NCBI GenBank assembly: GCA_026416715.1
Contig: JAOAEQ010000018.1
Span: 1 to 64,000 of the forward strand
Length of the DNA: 64,000 nucleotides
Reading direction: 5' to 3'
Origin: a bacterium
GTDB taxonomy: Bacteria; UBP4; UBA4092; JAOAEQ01
Shown here: positions 1 to 8,090 of the stretch, piece after piece
Layout: each line of letters begins with the position of its first letter
Position numbering within the stretch: position 1 is the stretch's first letter
The notes under the pieces: model-generated
Seen by the model: the letters and a program-made list of their open reading frames with translations, nothing else
What the model was told of the DNA's origin: nothing
Databases searched by the model: none
Program-made: the position numbers and the translations under genes

Positions 1-13
1 GTATAAGAGACAG
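1..13. other. Residual Tn5/Nextera mosaic-end adapter
   Basis: The first 13 bases, GTATAAGAGACAG, equal the last 13 bases of the 19-bp Tn5 mosaic end used in Nextera libraries. The match sits exactly at base 1, and open pilin-like coding sequence begins right after it. This is very likely untrimmed adapter at a contig end and not genomic DNA. Confidence 0.93.
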
Positions 14-352
14 ATCCTACTCGGTTTATTATTGACCAAATTAGAAAATGAATTTGCTTCCGGTACGGTTGCCTACCATAATCTTCAGGCATTGAACCTA
101 GCGGAAGCAGGTATTGAAAAAGCAATATTTGAACTGACACGAACGAACGGCGTTTATTCAGGCGAAAAGAATACCCAATTAGGTAATGGTTTCTTCTCGG
201 TTACGGTTAAACCGACGCAAAATGGATTCCTCATAACTGCTATGGGGAAAACACGTTCTGCGGCGAAATACTCCGGACATAGAGTTATCTCTGTTCAAGT
301 CCAGCGGCAGTCAGCTAATCACTGGAAAGTTCTTTCCTGGGAAGAAAACTAG
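14..352 (+). CDS. PilX/pilin-like type IV pilus-associated protein, 5' truncated
   Basis: The reading frame is open from the first genomic base, so the start lies off the contig. The visible N-terminus is hydrophobic (ILLGLLL), followed by TKLENEF and the motif QALNLAEAGIEKAI. That arrangement is typical of PilX_N and related minor pilin or pilus-assembly proteins, where a transmembrane helix is followed by an ALYLAEAG-like segment. About 113 residues remain. The small C-terminal part (TVKPTQNGFLITAMGK) looks like the short beta-rich pseudopilin head. The TTG at 32 is an internal codon and not a credible start. Role inferred: pilus or type II secretion pseudopilus. No partner pilus genes are in the window. 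Confidence 0.7.
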   Translation: MLLGLLLTKLENEFASGTVAYHNLQALNLAEAGIEKAIFELTRTNGVYSGEKNTQLGNGFFSVTVKPTQNGFLITAMGKTRSAAKYSGHRVISVQVQRQSANHWKVLSWEEN

Positions 353-498
353 TTTGTTATTTTTTTATTGCAATGTAACGAATCAAACTTCTCAAGCGGT
401 GTAGATTGCAAGAATACTTCTCTTATCAGAGAAAGAACTCTATGAACTGCAAAGCGAAATTAGAACTTTCACATTCTCCATTGTTAAGTGAATGGTTT

Positions 499-2319
499 TT
501 AATCTGACTGATGAACGAGATTTTGGATATCGCTAAGTAACTTTTTTGCTGGTAGAAAATCCGGTTGGATTTGCAGAGTAATAGCAGCTTCTTTAGCTGC
601 TTCAGTGAATTTATTCTGTTCAAACAACGAGACCGCTAACCCAAAATGCGCAATCGCCCGAGTTGAATCTAATGAAATCGACCGACGATAAATCGTTTCT
701 GCTCGGGTGAACTCACCTGCTTTTATCAATGAGATACCGAAATTATTTAGCGCACCGATATTATCCGGTTCAGCGAGAAGCAGTTTTTCATAAATCGGGA
801 TAGCTTCACTTGGTTTTCCGACCTGGTCAAGCGCTATACCCAGGTGATAATAGGTTAGGGTGTGGTGCGGAGCATATTTGATTGACTGTTCATAGTACGG
901 AATTGCTTTTTCTGGTAGATTACGATTCAAAAAGTATTTTCCGAGTTCATAATATGCTAATCCTTTTTCTAAAGAAGTTTTATCTAAGATTATTTCAACG
1001 AACCGAGCGTGTTGCGGGAAATAATCAAGGGTTAAATATGCTAAATTATCAATAAAAGGAATTGGACTGATAATATTTAAACTCCACGGATTATATACGC
1101 CGATGAATGAAATTAATATTGACCAGACCAAACAGAGAACCCCAATAATTTTTTTTACGCGACGAATAATTTCGTTTGCATTCAATCCTACAAAATAAAG
1201 TAATAGCGGAATTGAAGTAATAATCCAGCGAAGACCGTAGCTTGTTCCGCCGAAATCGCTAATCTGAATTGCGTATGCTGTTAAAGTGCCGAAAAATATG
1301 GTTAAACTCGATAACCGTAGATAATTGAAAAATGTATCGTTAATCCAATATTTTTTTATAAATACTTTAAGGCAATCGGCAATGCCAAAAAGCAATATTG
1401 GCGAAAATAGTAATATCCCGCGATAGCCGAACAGCATGTGCCAATACTGACCTGCGATAGTTTTACCAAATAAACGTTTCTTACCGATTTCGGAAACCAA
1501 AACTGAACCGGGGTATTGATAATATTCCGTATGTAGATATGCGGGAACGAGATCGCCGGTCAATGCGTAATTCACCGTAAAATGTGTTAGTAAAGGAATA
1601 CCAATCCCTAAACCAAAATAGAGATAATCCTGCACTCGATGATTCCGCCAAAAATAAATCAAACTAAACGAAATTAACACTAATCCGCCAGCAGGTAAAT
1701 CCAGCGTGAAAGTCATTGCGGAAAAGAATCCGAGCCAGAACGTTCGCCAATGAGAATGCTGTACCTGAACATATGATTGTATCAGTAAATAAAGCGATAG
1801 CGTCGCTGTTCCTGCCGCTGCCAGATGGTTGGTCAAGGTTCCACTAAACGGTAACATAAGTGTTCCAAGCCAAGCTGATAGGAATAAAACGAGACGAAGA
1901 TTGAAGGTTATCCCTTGCTGTTCAAATAATTTGTTTAATAGAAAACAGGTTATTCCTAGAGGAACAACGGATAAAAAAAAGGTTAGCCAATAATAGATGA
2001 GTTTAAAATGTTCTGTTAAATTCAAATGCAATATATGGTAGAAAATAAAATATATTCCGCTACCGAGAATGGCTAACATCGGCGGTTTATCCGAGTATGT
2101 TTTACCATCAATTTTGATAATATCAACAGCTAATGGAAGAATCGATTTATCGATGCATAACGAATGTTGTTCAACGATACTCTGGATTGTTGCGATTCGA
2201 GAAGCATCATGCGGCGAGCCGATACCAGCTTTGATGAACAGCATACCAACGACAAGTGGAAGAAGTAACGTTGCTATTGAGAAAATATAATCAGTCTTAT
2301 TTTGTAGTTTTGATATCAT
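499..2319 (-). CDS. Polytopic GT39-like membrane glycosyltransferase with C-terminal TPR repeats
   Basis: The product is about 606 residues from the ATG giving MISKLQNKTD, which I chose because it overlaps the upstream gene by only 23 nt; an in-frame ATG further upstream would overlap by about 110 nt. The N-terminal 430 or so residues form roughly ten hydrophobic helices. An early extracytoplasmic loop reads SPHDASRIATIQSIVEQ...IDGKTYSDKPP, a pattern seen in uncharacterised ArnT/PMT-like proteins that use lipid-linked sugars. The last 150 residues hold about four TPRs (for example AIPYYEQSIKYAPHHTLTYYHLG). Known of the family: transfer of a sugar from polyprenyl phosphate. The substrate is unknown. 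It is probably co-transcribed with the GT39 gene just upstream. Confidence 0.75.
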   Translation of the reverse strand: MISKLQNKTDYIFSIATLLLPLVVGMLFIKAGIGSPHDASRIATIQSIVEQHSLCIDKSILPLAVDIIKIDGKTYSDKPPMLAILGSGIYFIFYHILHLNLTEHFKLIYYWLTFFLSVVPLGITCFLLNKLFEQQGITFNLRLVLFLSAWLGTLMLPFSGTLTNHLAAAGTATLSLYLLIQSYVQVQHSHWRTFWLGFFSAMTFTLDLPAGGLVLISFSLIYFWRNHRVQDYLYFGLGIGIPLLTHFTVNYALTGDLVPAYLHTEYYQYPGSVLVSEIGKKRLFGKTIAGQYWHMLFGYRGILLFSPILLFGIADCLKVFIKKYWINDTFFNYLRLSSLTIFFGTLTAYAIQISDFGGTSYGLRWIITSIPLLLYFVGLNANEIIRRVKKIIGVLCLVWSILISFIGVYNPWSLNIISPIPFIDNLAYLTLDYFPQHARFVEIILDKTSLEKGLAYYELGKYFLNRNLPEKAIPYYEQSIKYAPHHTLTYYHLGIALDQVGKPSEAIPIYEKLLLAEPDNIGALNNFGISLIKAGEFTRAETIYRRSISLDSTRAIAHFGLAVSLFEQNKFTEAAKEAAITLQIQPDFLPAKKLLSDIQNLVHQSD

Positions 2320-3934
2320 AAATGAAAATCGAATAACTAACACGGTCGCTCGGTTCGTAATTTCGTAACCAAGCGAATTTATTCGGTTCATCAAGTTCAA
2401 TTCCAAACAGATGATTTACACTTATTCCCATGCGTCCTGGCTGCGGGTTTGTCGGTAACGGTAGTGATTCGATTCCATAGATTTGCGGCGGAACCGGTCC
2501 GAAACAGGATAAATGCATTTCTTTGATTTGGTTTTTATCGAGGTAACGTTTTAATCGCAGCATATCCTGACCCCAATCAAGATTCGAATCGAGTAGATAT
2601 TTATACCCTTGCGACGGCCCGCCGATTAGCTCGTTGAAATATGCTAAAAAATTCGGTGCAATCCATAAACTGGAAACGAAATACCACGCTGCAAGAGTTC
2701 CTACGATAAGTTTTTTCTTCGGGATTTGAAGTGTAATCGCTTGCCCAGCGAGTATCGCAAAAAATGGATATACTGGAAGAATAAAGCGAAGTCCGATATT
2801 TTTCGTTGAGCTGATTGAGAATGCTAAGAATACGATAATCGGTGGCAAAATCAATAACCAATCGGTTCGTTTCAATTTCGTTCGCTGAAAATAGGAATAG
2901 CAACCGAGAACTAAGCAAATGAGAAAAGGAATTGGATTCTTGATTACGAATGCGACGAGATAGTAATACCACCAGCCGTGCGATGAGAGAACTCCATGGA
3001 GATAATTCCGATACATTCCCGTTTCCGCAATTTGCCTATCTAATCCTGATAGATAGAAATAGGGTAATGGTATCGGTAACCAAGTAGGTAACACCGATTT
3101 CAAGAATTGCAATAGTGGATGCTGAAATTGATATGAATACAACGGAGTTCCTGTCAGTTGAAAACAATAGACTAAATTGATTATCAGGATACTCATAAGA
3201 ATTATGACCATTGCCATTAGCACGATTTTTTTGCAATAGATGAACACATTATCATGCACGATTTGTTTATGATGCAACCGATGGTGAAGACAGAAAAGGA
3301 TTATACCTATGAGTATAATTGGGTATAGGAATAAACTGGTAAACTTAGCGCATTGGGCAAGTCCGAGCGTAACCCCGACTTTTGCCGCATTGATCCAACT
3401 TGGGATTTCGTAAAACTTCTTAAAAAAATATACGGTGGCGAAAAAAAATACGGTTAACCCGAAATCAGTCGTCGCTAATGTTGCATGTGCTAAAATGTTC
3501 GGGTTTAAAAGCAGGAAAAATAATGCGGTTACTCCAACCTCGATTCCAAACTCTTTTTTCGTCCATTGCCAAACTAGATAAACGAGCGGAATTATCAGCA
3601 GAAAAACAAATATCCGAGATAACTTTATGTATCCAAAATATCGGTCGGCATTATCAGTCATAAACCGCATGCCGTAATGAACATAATCTATTTGTTCAAA
3701 TCCGGGTTCCAGATACAGTTTCGGTGAAACGAATAATAACGGTACTGCTAGCCACATCCGGATTAACGGCGGGTTTGCCGGACTCATATTAAACTTTCCG
3801 GTTCGTAATTGCGCTAATCCACCAGGAACATGGTCGAATTCATCTGTGGTAACCGAATTCGCAATAATACTTAAACTTGCTAGAATAGTGATTAGAATAA
3901 ATAAAAATATGATGAACCAAAAATGATGATGCAT
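2297..3934 (-). CDS. PMT/ArnT-like (GT39 family) membrane glycosyltransferase
   Basis: This is a 545-residue polytopic membrane protein. After TM1 the loop carries TTDEFDH, the acidic DE motif expected for the catalytic Asp of PMT-type enzymes, then AQLRTGKFNMSPANPPLIRMW, the usual NPPL motif of this family. Near the C-terminus LLDSNLDWGQDMLRLKRYL is a recurring signature of these uncharacterised bacterial GT39 proteins. Its 3' end overlaps the start of the TPR-bearing glycosyltransferase by 23 nt, so the two form an operon. Likely role: transfer of a sugar from polyprenyl-phosphate to protein, lipid or glycan in the periplasm. The acceptor is unknown. Confidence 0.82.
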   Translation of the reverse strand: MHHHFWFIIFLFILITILASLSIIANSVTTDEFDHVPGGLAQLRTGKFNMSPANPPLIRMWLAVPLLFVSPKLYLEPGFEQIDYVHYGMRFMTDNADRYFGYIKLSRIFVFLLIIPLVYLVWQWTKKEFGIEVGVTALFFLLLNPNILAHATLATTDFGLTVFFFATVYFFKKFYEIPSWINAAKVGVTLGLAQCAKFTSLFLYPIILIGIILFCLHHRLHHKQIVHDNVFIYCKKIVLMAMVIILMSILIINLVYCFQLTGTPLYSYQFQHPLLQFLKSVLPTWLPIPLPYFYLSGLDRQIAETGMYRNYLHGVLSSHGWWYYYLVAFVIKNPIPFLICLVLGCYSYFQRTKLKRTDWLLILPPIIVFLAFSISSTKNIGLRFILPVYPFFAILAGQAITLQIPKKKLIVGTLAAWYFVSSLWIAPNFLAYFNELIGGPSQGYKYLLDSNLDWGQDMLRLKRYLDKNQIKEMHLSCFGPVPPQIYGIESLPLPTNPQPGRMGISVNHLFGIELDEPNKFAWLRNYEPSDRVSYSIFIYDIKTTK

Positions 3935-4113
3935 ATATGAATTCGTTCCGTTCCATGATTAATTATAATGGATTCTATAGACATTACGCAAAAGAGCAGC
4001 GTAGCCTCATGAAGAATTGAAGATAACCCAGCAGCCAAAACTCAATCCGAGAAAAGTAAAAAAGGTTAGAAATAGAAAAACCAAGAAGCAAGAAACATGG
4101 TCGTAGGTAATGG

Positions 4114-4189
4114 TGGTGCCGAGACCCAGAATCGAACTGGGGACGCCAGGATTTTCAGTCCTGCGCTCTACCAACTGAGCTATCTCGGC
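4114..4189 (-). tRNA. tRNA-Phe (GAA)
   Basis: The minus strand folds as a full cloverleaf. The acceptor stem GCCGAGA pairs with TCTCGGC. The D arm contains GCTCAGTTGGTAGAGC. The anticodon stem CAGGA/TCCTG encloses loop CTGAAAA with anticodon GAA. The T arm is CCCAG-TTCGATT-CTGGG. Discriminator A is followed by an encoded CCA. Confidence 0.97.
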
Positions 4190-4557
4190 ACAAAGATTGG
4201 TAAGGAAAACAGTTGATTTGCATAAATAATATACCCTTCAAAGCATATCCTTGTCAAGAAAAACGTAATCGCAAAAAACCTCTTTAGGGAGTTGTTCCCG
4301 AGAGCTAATAAAACTAAATGACAATATCCAACAATTGAAATTAAAACTCGGTTATTCATTTTTTGAATTTGATATTTACGATTACTTGCTTGGTATCGTC
4401 GTTCAGGTCTTCAATAAACCTCATTTCTTGCTCGAACTATAGTATTCGTGGTATTTTTATTTGCCACAAATAGAAATTTTCCGAATGATACCGAATGATG
4501 TATCGAGCGAATAATCTGTTATGTCATTTGCTATCATTCTTTATTTTTTCATTTACT
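4190..4557. other. Intergenic stretch, nothing recognised
   Basis: AT-rich spacer between tRNA-Phe and the flippase-like gene. An in-frame ATG pair at 4495-4500 could extend that gene upstream by 21 residues, but there is no Shine-Dalgarno sequence. No hairpin, repeat or RNA gene was recognised. Confidence 0.5.
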
Positions 4558-5577
4558 ATGAAAGATAAAAAACTCTGGATCGGATTGATTATCAGCGTTC
4601 TTTGCATTATATATTTTATTAAAGGAATAAACTGGCGGGAAGCCTGGCAGATTATGCGTACTGCTCAATATATCTGGCTTATTCCCGCAACAGTTGTTTT
4701 TCTATTCAGTTTCTGGCTTCGGGCAGTACGCTGGCAGATATTTATTGACCCGGTCAAACATCTACCGGTTAAACGGCTTCTTCCATCATTAATGATTGGA
4801 TTTATGGGAAACAGCGTTCTGCCGGCTAGGTTAGGCGAACTCATTCGCCCGTATGTACTCGGCAAAAAAGAAAAATTAAGCATTTCCGCCGCTTTAGCTA
4901 CCGTAGTTATCGAACGAATATTCGATGGCATCTGTATGTTGTTTCTCTTAGCTATCGTTCTTTTATTCTTCGCCCCTACTATTAGCTCGAGCACTGATTC
5001 TTTTATCAGTCTGCCGAAAATTCAAGCGATAAGTTATACTTTCCTGGCGGTTAATATCGCGATTTTATTCTTCTTGTATCTCTTAAAGAAATATCCAGAA
5101 AAACTCGTTGCTCTATTTACAAAGCTATTTGGATTTCTCCCAGAGCATTGGTTAGAAAAACTTACGCATCTACTTTATTCATTCGTTGACGGACTGCATA
5201 TTTTGCATCAACCGAAACAGATTATTCTCGCATCGTTCTATTCATTAGCGGTTTGGCTGACTGTAGCGCTCGAAATTCTATTCGTCCAATATGCGTTCGG
5301 GCTTGGTTCTCTTTCATGGTCAGCACCGATTTTTGTTATGATTATCATCGCTATCGGAGTTATGCTACCTTCCGCGCCGGGATATGTCGGCCCGTATCAT
5401 GCAGCATGCCGTAGCGCATTAGTTCTACTTGGTGTAGATGTTAATATCGCAGTCGGGTTCGCAGTTATTTTGCATGCAAGTCAGGTTATTCCGATTATCG
5501 CTATTGGGTTCTACTATCTGTGGCGGGAAGGACTTTCGTTAAGCGAAGTATCGAATTCAGTAACGAGCACCAGATAA
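4558..5577 (+). CDS. YbhN/UPF0104-type lysylphosphatidylglycerol synthase TM-region (flippase-like) protein
   Basis: About 339 residues and polytopic from MKDKKLWIGL. The diagnostic segment GFMGNSVLPARLGELIRPYVL, followed by SISAALATVVIERIFDG, matches the LPG_synthase_TM family (PF03706; YbhN, AglD, and MprF without its synthase domain). A second typical motif is IGVMLPSAPGYVGPYHAA near the C-terminus. No soluble aminoacyl-transferase domain is present. Members of this family are often found beside PMT-type glycosyltransferases and are thought to move or handle lipid-linked intermediates. Here the next gene is such a GT39 protein, 152 bp downstream. Neither candidate start has a clear RBS; the shorter form begins right at the first membrane segment. 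Confidence 0.82.
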   Translation: MKDKKLWIGLIISVLCIIYFIKGINWREAWQIMRTAQYIWLIPATVVFLFSFWLRAVRWQIFIDPVKHLPVKRLLPSLMIGFMGNSVLPARLGELIRPYVLGKKEKLSISAALATVVIERIFDGICMLFLLAIVLLFFAPTISSSTDSFISLPKIQAISYTFLAVNIAILFFLYLLKKYPEKLVALFTKLFGFLPEHWLEKLTHLLYSFVDGLHILHQPKQIILASFYSLAVWLTVALEILFVQYAFGLGSLSWSAPIFVMIIIAIGVMLPSAPGYVGPYHAACRSALVLLGVDVNIAVGFAVILHASQVIPIIAIGFYYLWREGLSLSEVSNSVTSTR

Positions 5578-5729
5578 TGTCAAATATCTAAACTCAAATA
5601 CTAAATCAATCTCCAATATTGCACAGTTCAAATATAACAACGATATGGAGTAACATATCATTTGGCATTGGTGATTTGACTTTTATTTGAGATAGGGATT
5701 TTTGACATTTGTCATGAAATAGTCTATCG

Positions 5730-7484
5730 ATGCTTAAAACTTCTCCTACCTTAATGATCTTTATCTTTCTTACGGTTTGGATAACCTTTACTGCAATGAC
5801 AATACCGGACTACGGCATAACTTGGGACGAACCACTCTATTTTCGGGCAGCGAAATCGTATACCGATTGGTTCGGATTAATTTTCTCCGGAGATTGGCAG
5901 ACGGCATTGAACTCCAAAACCATTGACACGTATTGGCAACATAACTCCCAGCATCCGCCGTTAACGAAACTTCTCGCCGGATTAACCTATACCATAACCA
6001 AGCATTGGCTAGATGACGTTATCGCATTTCGGTTAGCGGAACTTTTTTGGTATCTCACATTACTTCTCGTAGTTTATCATGTAGCTCAATCTTTTTATGG
6101 GAAGAACGTCGCTTGGGTAGCAATGCTGGCAACCGCAGTTATGCCGCGACTTTTTGCTGATGCCCATCTCCTCGAACTCGATTTACCGCTCGCAACTATC
6201 TGGCTGTGTACAGTCTACGCTTTCTACCGAGGGATTGATAATAATAAGTATTACGTATTAAAAACTAAGAACCACAGAAGGTTATTTGGATTTCGGATTT
6301 CGGATTTCGGATTTAATCGCCCCGTGATTTGGAGTCTAATTTGTGGTTTGGGATTTGGTTTTGCATTGTTAACCAAAGTTATAGCAGTGTTTGTTATCAT
6401 TCCGCTATTCGTCTGGGCGCAGATATTCCATCGGAATAAATATACTAACAACCTTTTTTGTATGTTCACGATTGGACCAATTATTTTTATCTTGTTCTGG
6501 CCTTGGTTATGGAATAATACATTCATCCGCATACTCGATTATTTTGCGTTTTTCTTCCTGATGGAAAGTCCGCTTAAAACATTCTATCTCGGACATGCTT
6601 ACGCGAGTACTCCGTGGCATTATCCGCTGGTATTAACCCTGACAACAGTTCCTATAGGAATCCTTCTACTCGCATTATATGGAATTTTAAGAAGTTTTGT
6701 TTCCCATTGTTATCCTGCCTTCAAAGGGATAACGGTATTTCCCCGTTGCTTGATGTCATTTCTACGAGGGAAAAATCCTAACATTAAATATATCGTCTTT
6801 CAACACCATGCATTCAATACATTATTATTGTTCAACATCGGATTTTTTCTTATTTTTTTCGCTCTTCCCGGAACGCTGGTCATAGATGGCGTTCGCTATT
6901 TTCTACCGATATTCCCGATGCTCGCGATATTCGCTGGACAAGGTTTTGCTGAAATCCGAAGTAAGATGTTAGCGAGTAAAACAAACATTGCAAAACTTAC
7001 CTTTCAATTCATAAATCTTATTATTGTTGTTATTGTGTTCTTGTTACCTCTCGTATCAATAGCAACCTATCATCCATATCAACTCTCGTATTTCAACGAG
7101 TTAGTTGGTGGTCTGAAAGGAGCAACGAAATTAGGGTTTGAAACCACTTATTGGGGCGAAGTAATAACCCAGAAAGAAATCGATTGGTTGAATAGGAATC
7201 TGCCGTTTCAAGCGAAAGTGAAAATTCTGCCGGTATATCCGGCGAACCATGCGCCAGTCGCAGCATTATCCTTCTATCCAGATGTAGTAGTTTATTATCA
7301 GCAGCGGGGAATTATCCGGTCGGATATAAACTTTTTCGCCGATCCGCCGTATGACTATTTCATTTTAATCTCACGTCAAGGACTATTTACTCCATTCGAT
7401 TGGCGATTATATCAGGAAGAACAACCTACCTATCGAACGGAACTTTTTGGAGTTCAGTTATTGGGAATATATAAGTTAAATTGA
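5730..7484 (+). CDS. PMT/ArnT-like (GT39 family) membrane glycosyltransferase with in-frame repeat insertions
   Basis: A 584-residue polytopic protein. The first periplasmic loop has DYGITWDEPLYFRAAKSY with the acidic DE pair, then QHPPLTKLLAGLTY, both typical of bacterial GT39 proteins. The segment HPYQLSYFNELVGGLKGATKLGFETTYWGE is a conserved C-terminal signature of the same group. Two parts look foreign to the family. Residues about 174-196 are encoded by a tandem heptamer (FGFRISDFGF). Residues about 325-350 are encoded around a short inverted repeat. Both keep the frame and fall in predicted loops. Function inferred: polyprenyl-phosphate sugar transferase with an unknown acceptor. Confidence 0.8.
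   Translation: MLKTSPTLMIFIFLTVWITFTAMTIPDYGITWDEPLYFRAAKSYTDWFGLIFSGDWQTALNSKTIDTYWQHNSQHPPLTKLLAGLTYTITKHWLDDVIAFRLAELFWYLTLLLVVYHVAQSFYGKNVAWVAMLATAVMPRLFADAHLLELDLPLATIWLCTVYAFYRGIDNNKYYVLKTKNHRRLFGFRISDFGFNRPVIWSLICGLGFGFALLTKVIAVFVIIPLFVWAQIFHRNKYTNNLFCMFTIGPIIFILFWPWLWNNTFIRILDYFAFFFLMESPLKTFYLGHAYASTPWHYPLVLTLTTVPIGILLLALYGILRSFVSHCYPAFKGITVFPRCLMSFLRGKNPNIKYIVFQHHAFNTLLLFNIGFFLIFFALPGTLVIDGVRYFLPIFPMLAIFAGQGFAEIRSKMLASKTNIAKLTFQFINLIIVVIVFLLPLVSIATYHPYQLSYFNELVGGLKGATKLGFETTYWGEVITQKEIDWLNRNLPFQAKVKILPVYPANHAPVAALSFYPDVVVYYQQRGIIRSDINFFADPPYDYFILISRQGLFTPFDWRLYQEEQPTYRTELFGVQLLGIYKLN
6288..6314. repeat. Tandem heptamer GGATTTC (about 3.9 copies) inside a gene
   Basis: GGATTTC occurs three times in tandem, followed by GGATTT. 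It lies inside the GT39 coding region and encodes FGFRISDFGF. The bases just before it (accacagaagg) resemble fragments common in intergenic dispersed repeats. The insertion keeps the frame. Confidence 0.85.
6709..6733. repeat. Short inverted repeat inside the GT39 gene
   Basis: GTTATCC at 6709-6715 and GGATAAC at 6727-6733 are exact inverted repeats separated by 11 nt. The encoded stretch (around SHCYPAFKGITVFPRC) interrupts an otherwise hydrophobic region. This may be a second repeat-derived in-frame insertion. Confidence 0.5.
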
Positions 7485-7538
7485 ATTCTTAAAGTATAAG
7501 TTTATATATTTTATGTAATCATTATAATATCAGAGAGA

Positions 7539-7815
7539 CCAAGCCATAAATGGCTGAACTAGAATCAATCATCCCTTTGGGATTAACAAAAAGCAATTTC
7601 GACACCGCAGAGAGCGCAGAGAGAGTGCCGAGGTTCTTCTTGGTTAAACTAAACTAATTTTTTCTCCGTAAGTTCAGCGAACGCTTCAGTGAATAAACTC
7701 GGGTTGATGTTGGTTAGCCCTGATAAGGGCGATTGGAATTAGCCCAGCATGCAATGTTGGGAAACCGGAGGGAGACAAACAATGGAGTCTCGCTAGGGAC
7801 GGCTGAATCCAAGAT
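7539..7815. repeat. Dispersed palindromic repeat locus A
   Basis: This non-coding stretch (7485-8090 has no gene) holds modules seen again near 40.2, 58.1 and 62.2 kb. 7539-7593 (GCCATAAATGGC, then ATCCCTTTGGGATTAA) aligns almost base for base with 40404-40459. 7726-7762 (agggcgattgg-attagcccagcat) repeats at 40177-40212. 7785-7811 (ctcgctagggacg-ctgaat) resembles a third module at 40353 and 58201. The run accgcagagagcgcagagag at 7604-7623 is a further low-complexity element. Confidence 0.75.
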
Positions 7816-7871
7816 CATCATTATATCTTTTTATATTTTATTAGCTTAATTCTGAAAGAGAACCGGAGCAA

Positions 7872-7900
7872 AACCAGTGTGCCTTAAACCCACACTGGTT
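7872..7900 (-). terminator. Hairpin, possible secA terminator
   Basis: AACCAGTGTG (7872-7881) and CACACTGGTT (7891-7900) form a perfect 10-bp stem with a 9-nt loop. Read on the minus strand it lies 190 bp beyond the secA stop and is followed by a short T run only (TTTT counting the end of the stem). The intrinsic terminator is weak, but the structure is clear. Confidence 0.5.
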
Positions 7901-8090
7901 CTACTCCACGCCCATTGTGCTTTCAATTAGATTCACAAGCGAACGCGAGAGGTATCGTTGACAGAGCTTAAGTGTAGTCTTCTTGATACATTCACTTTGC
8001 GGTTGTATAACTGGCGGGATGGAGAAAATAATTTTATCCAAGGAAGTGTGAATCAAAGAAGGTGATAGCAAGTTTATGCAATCAATTTGT

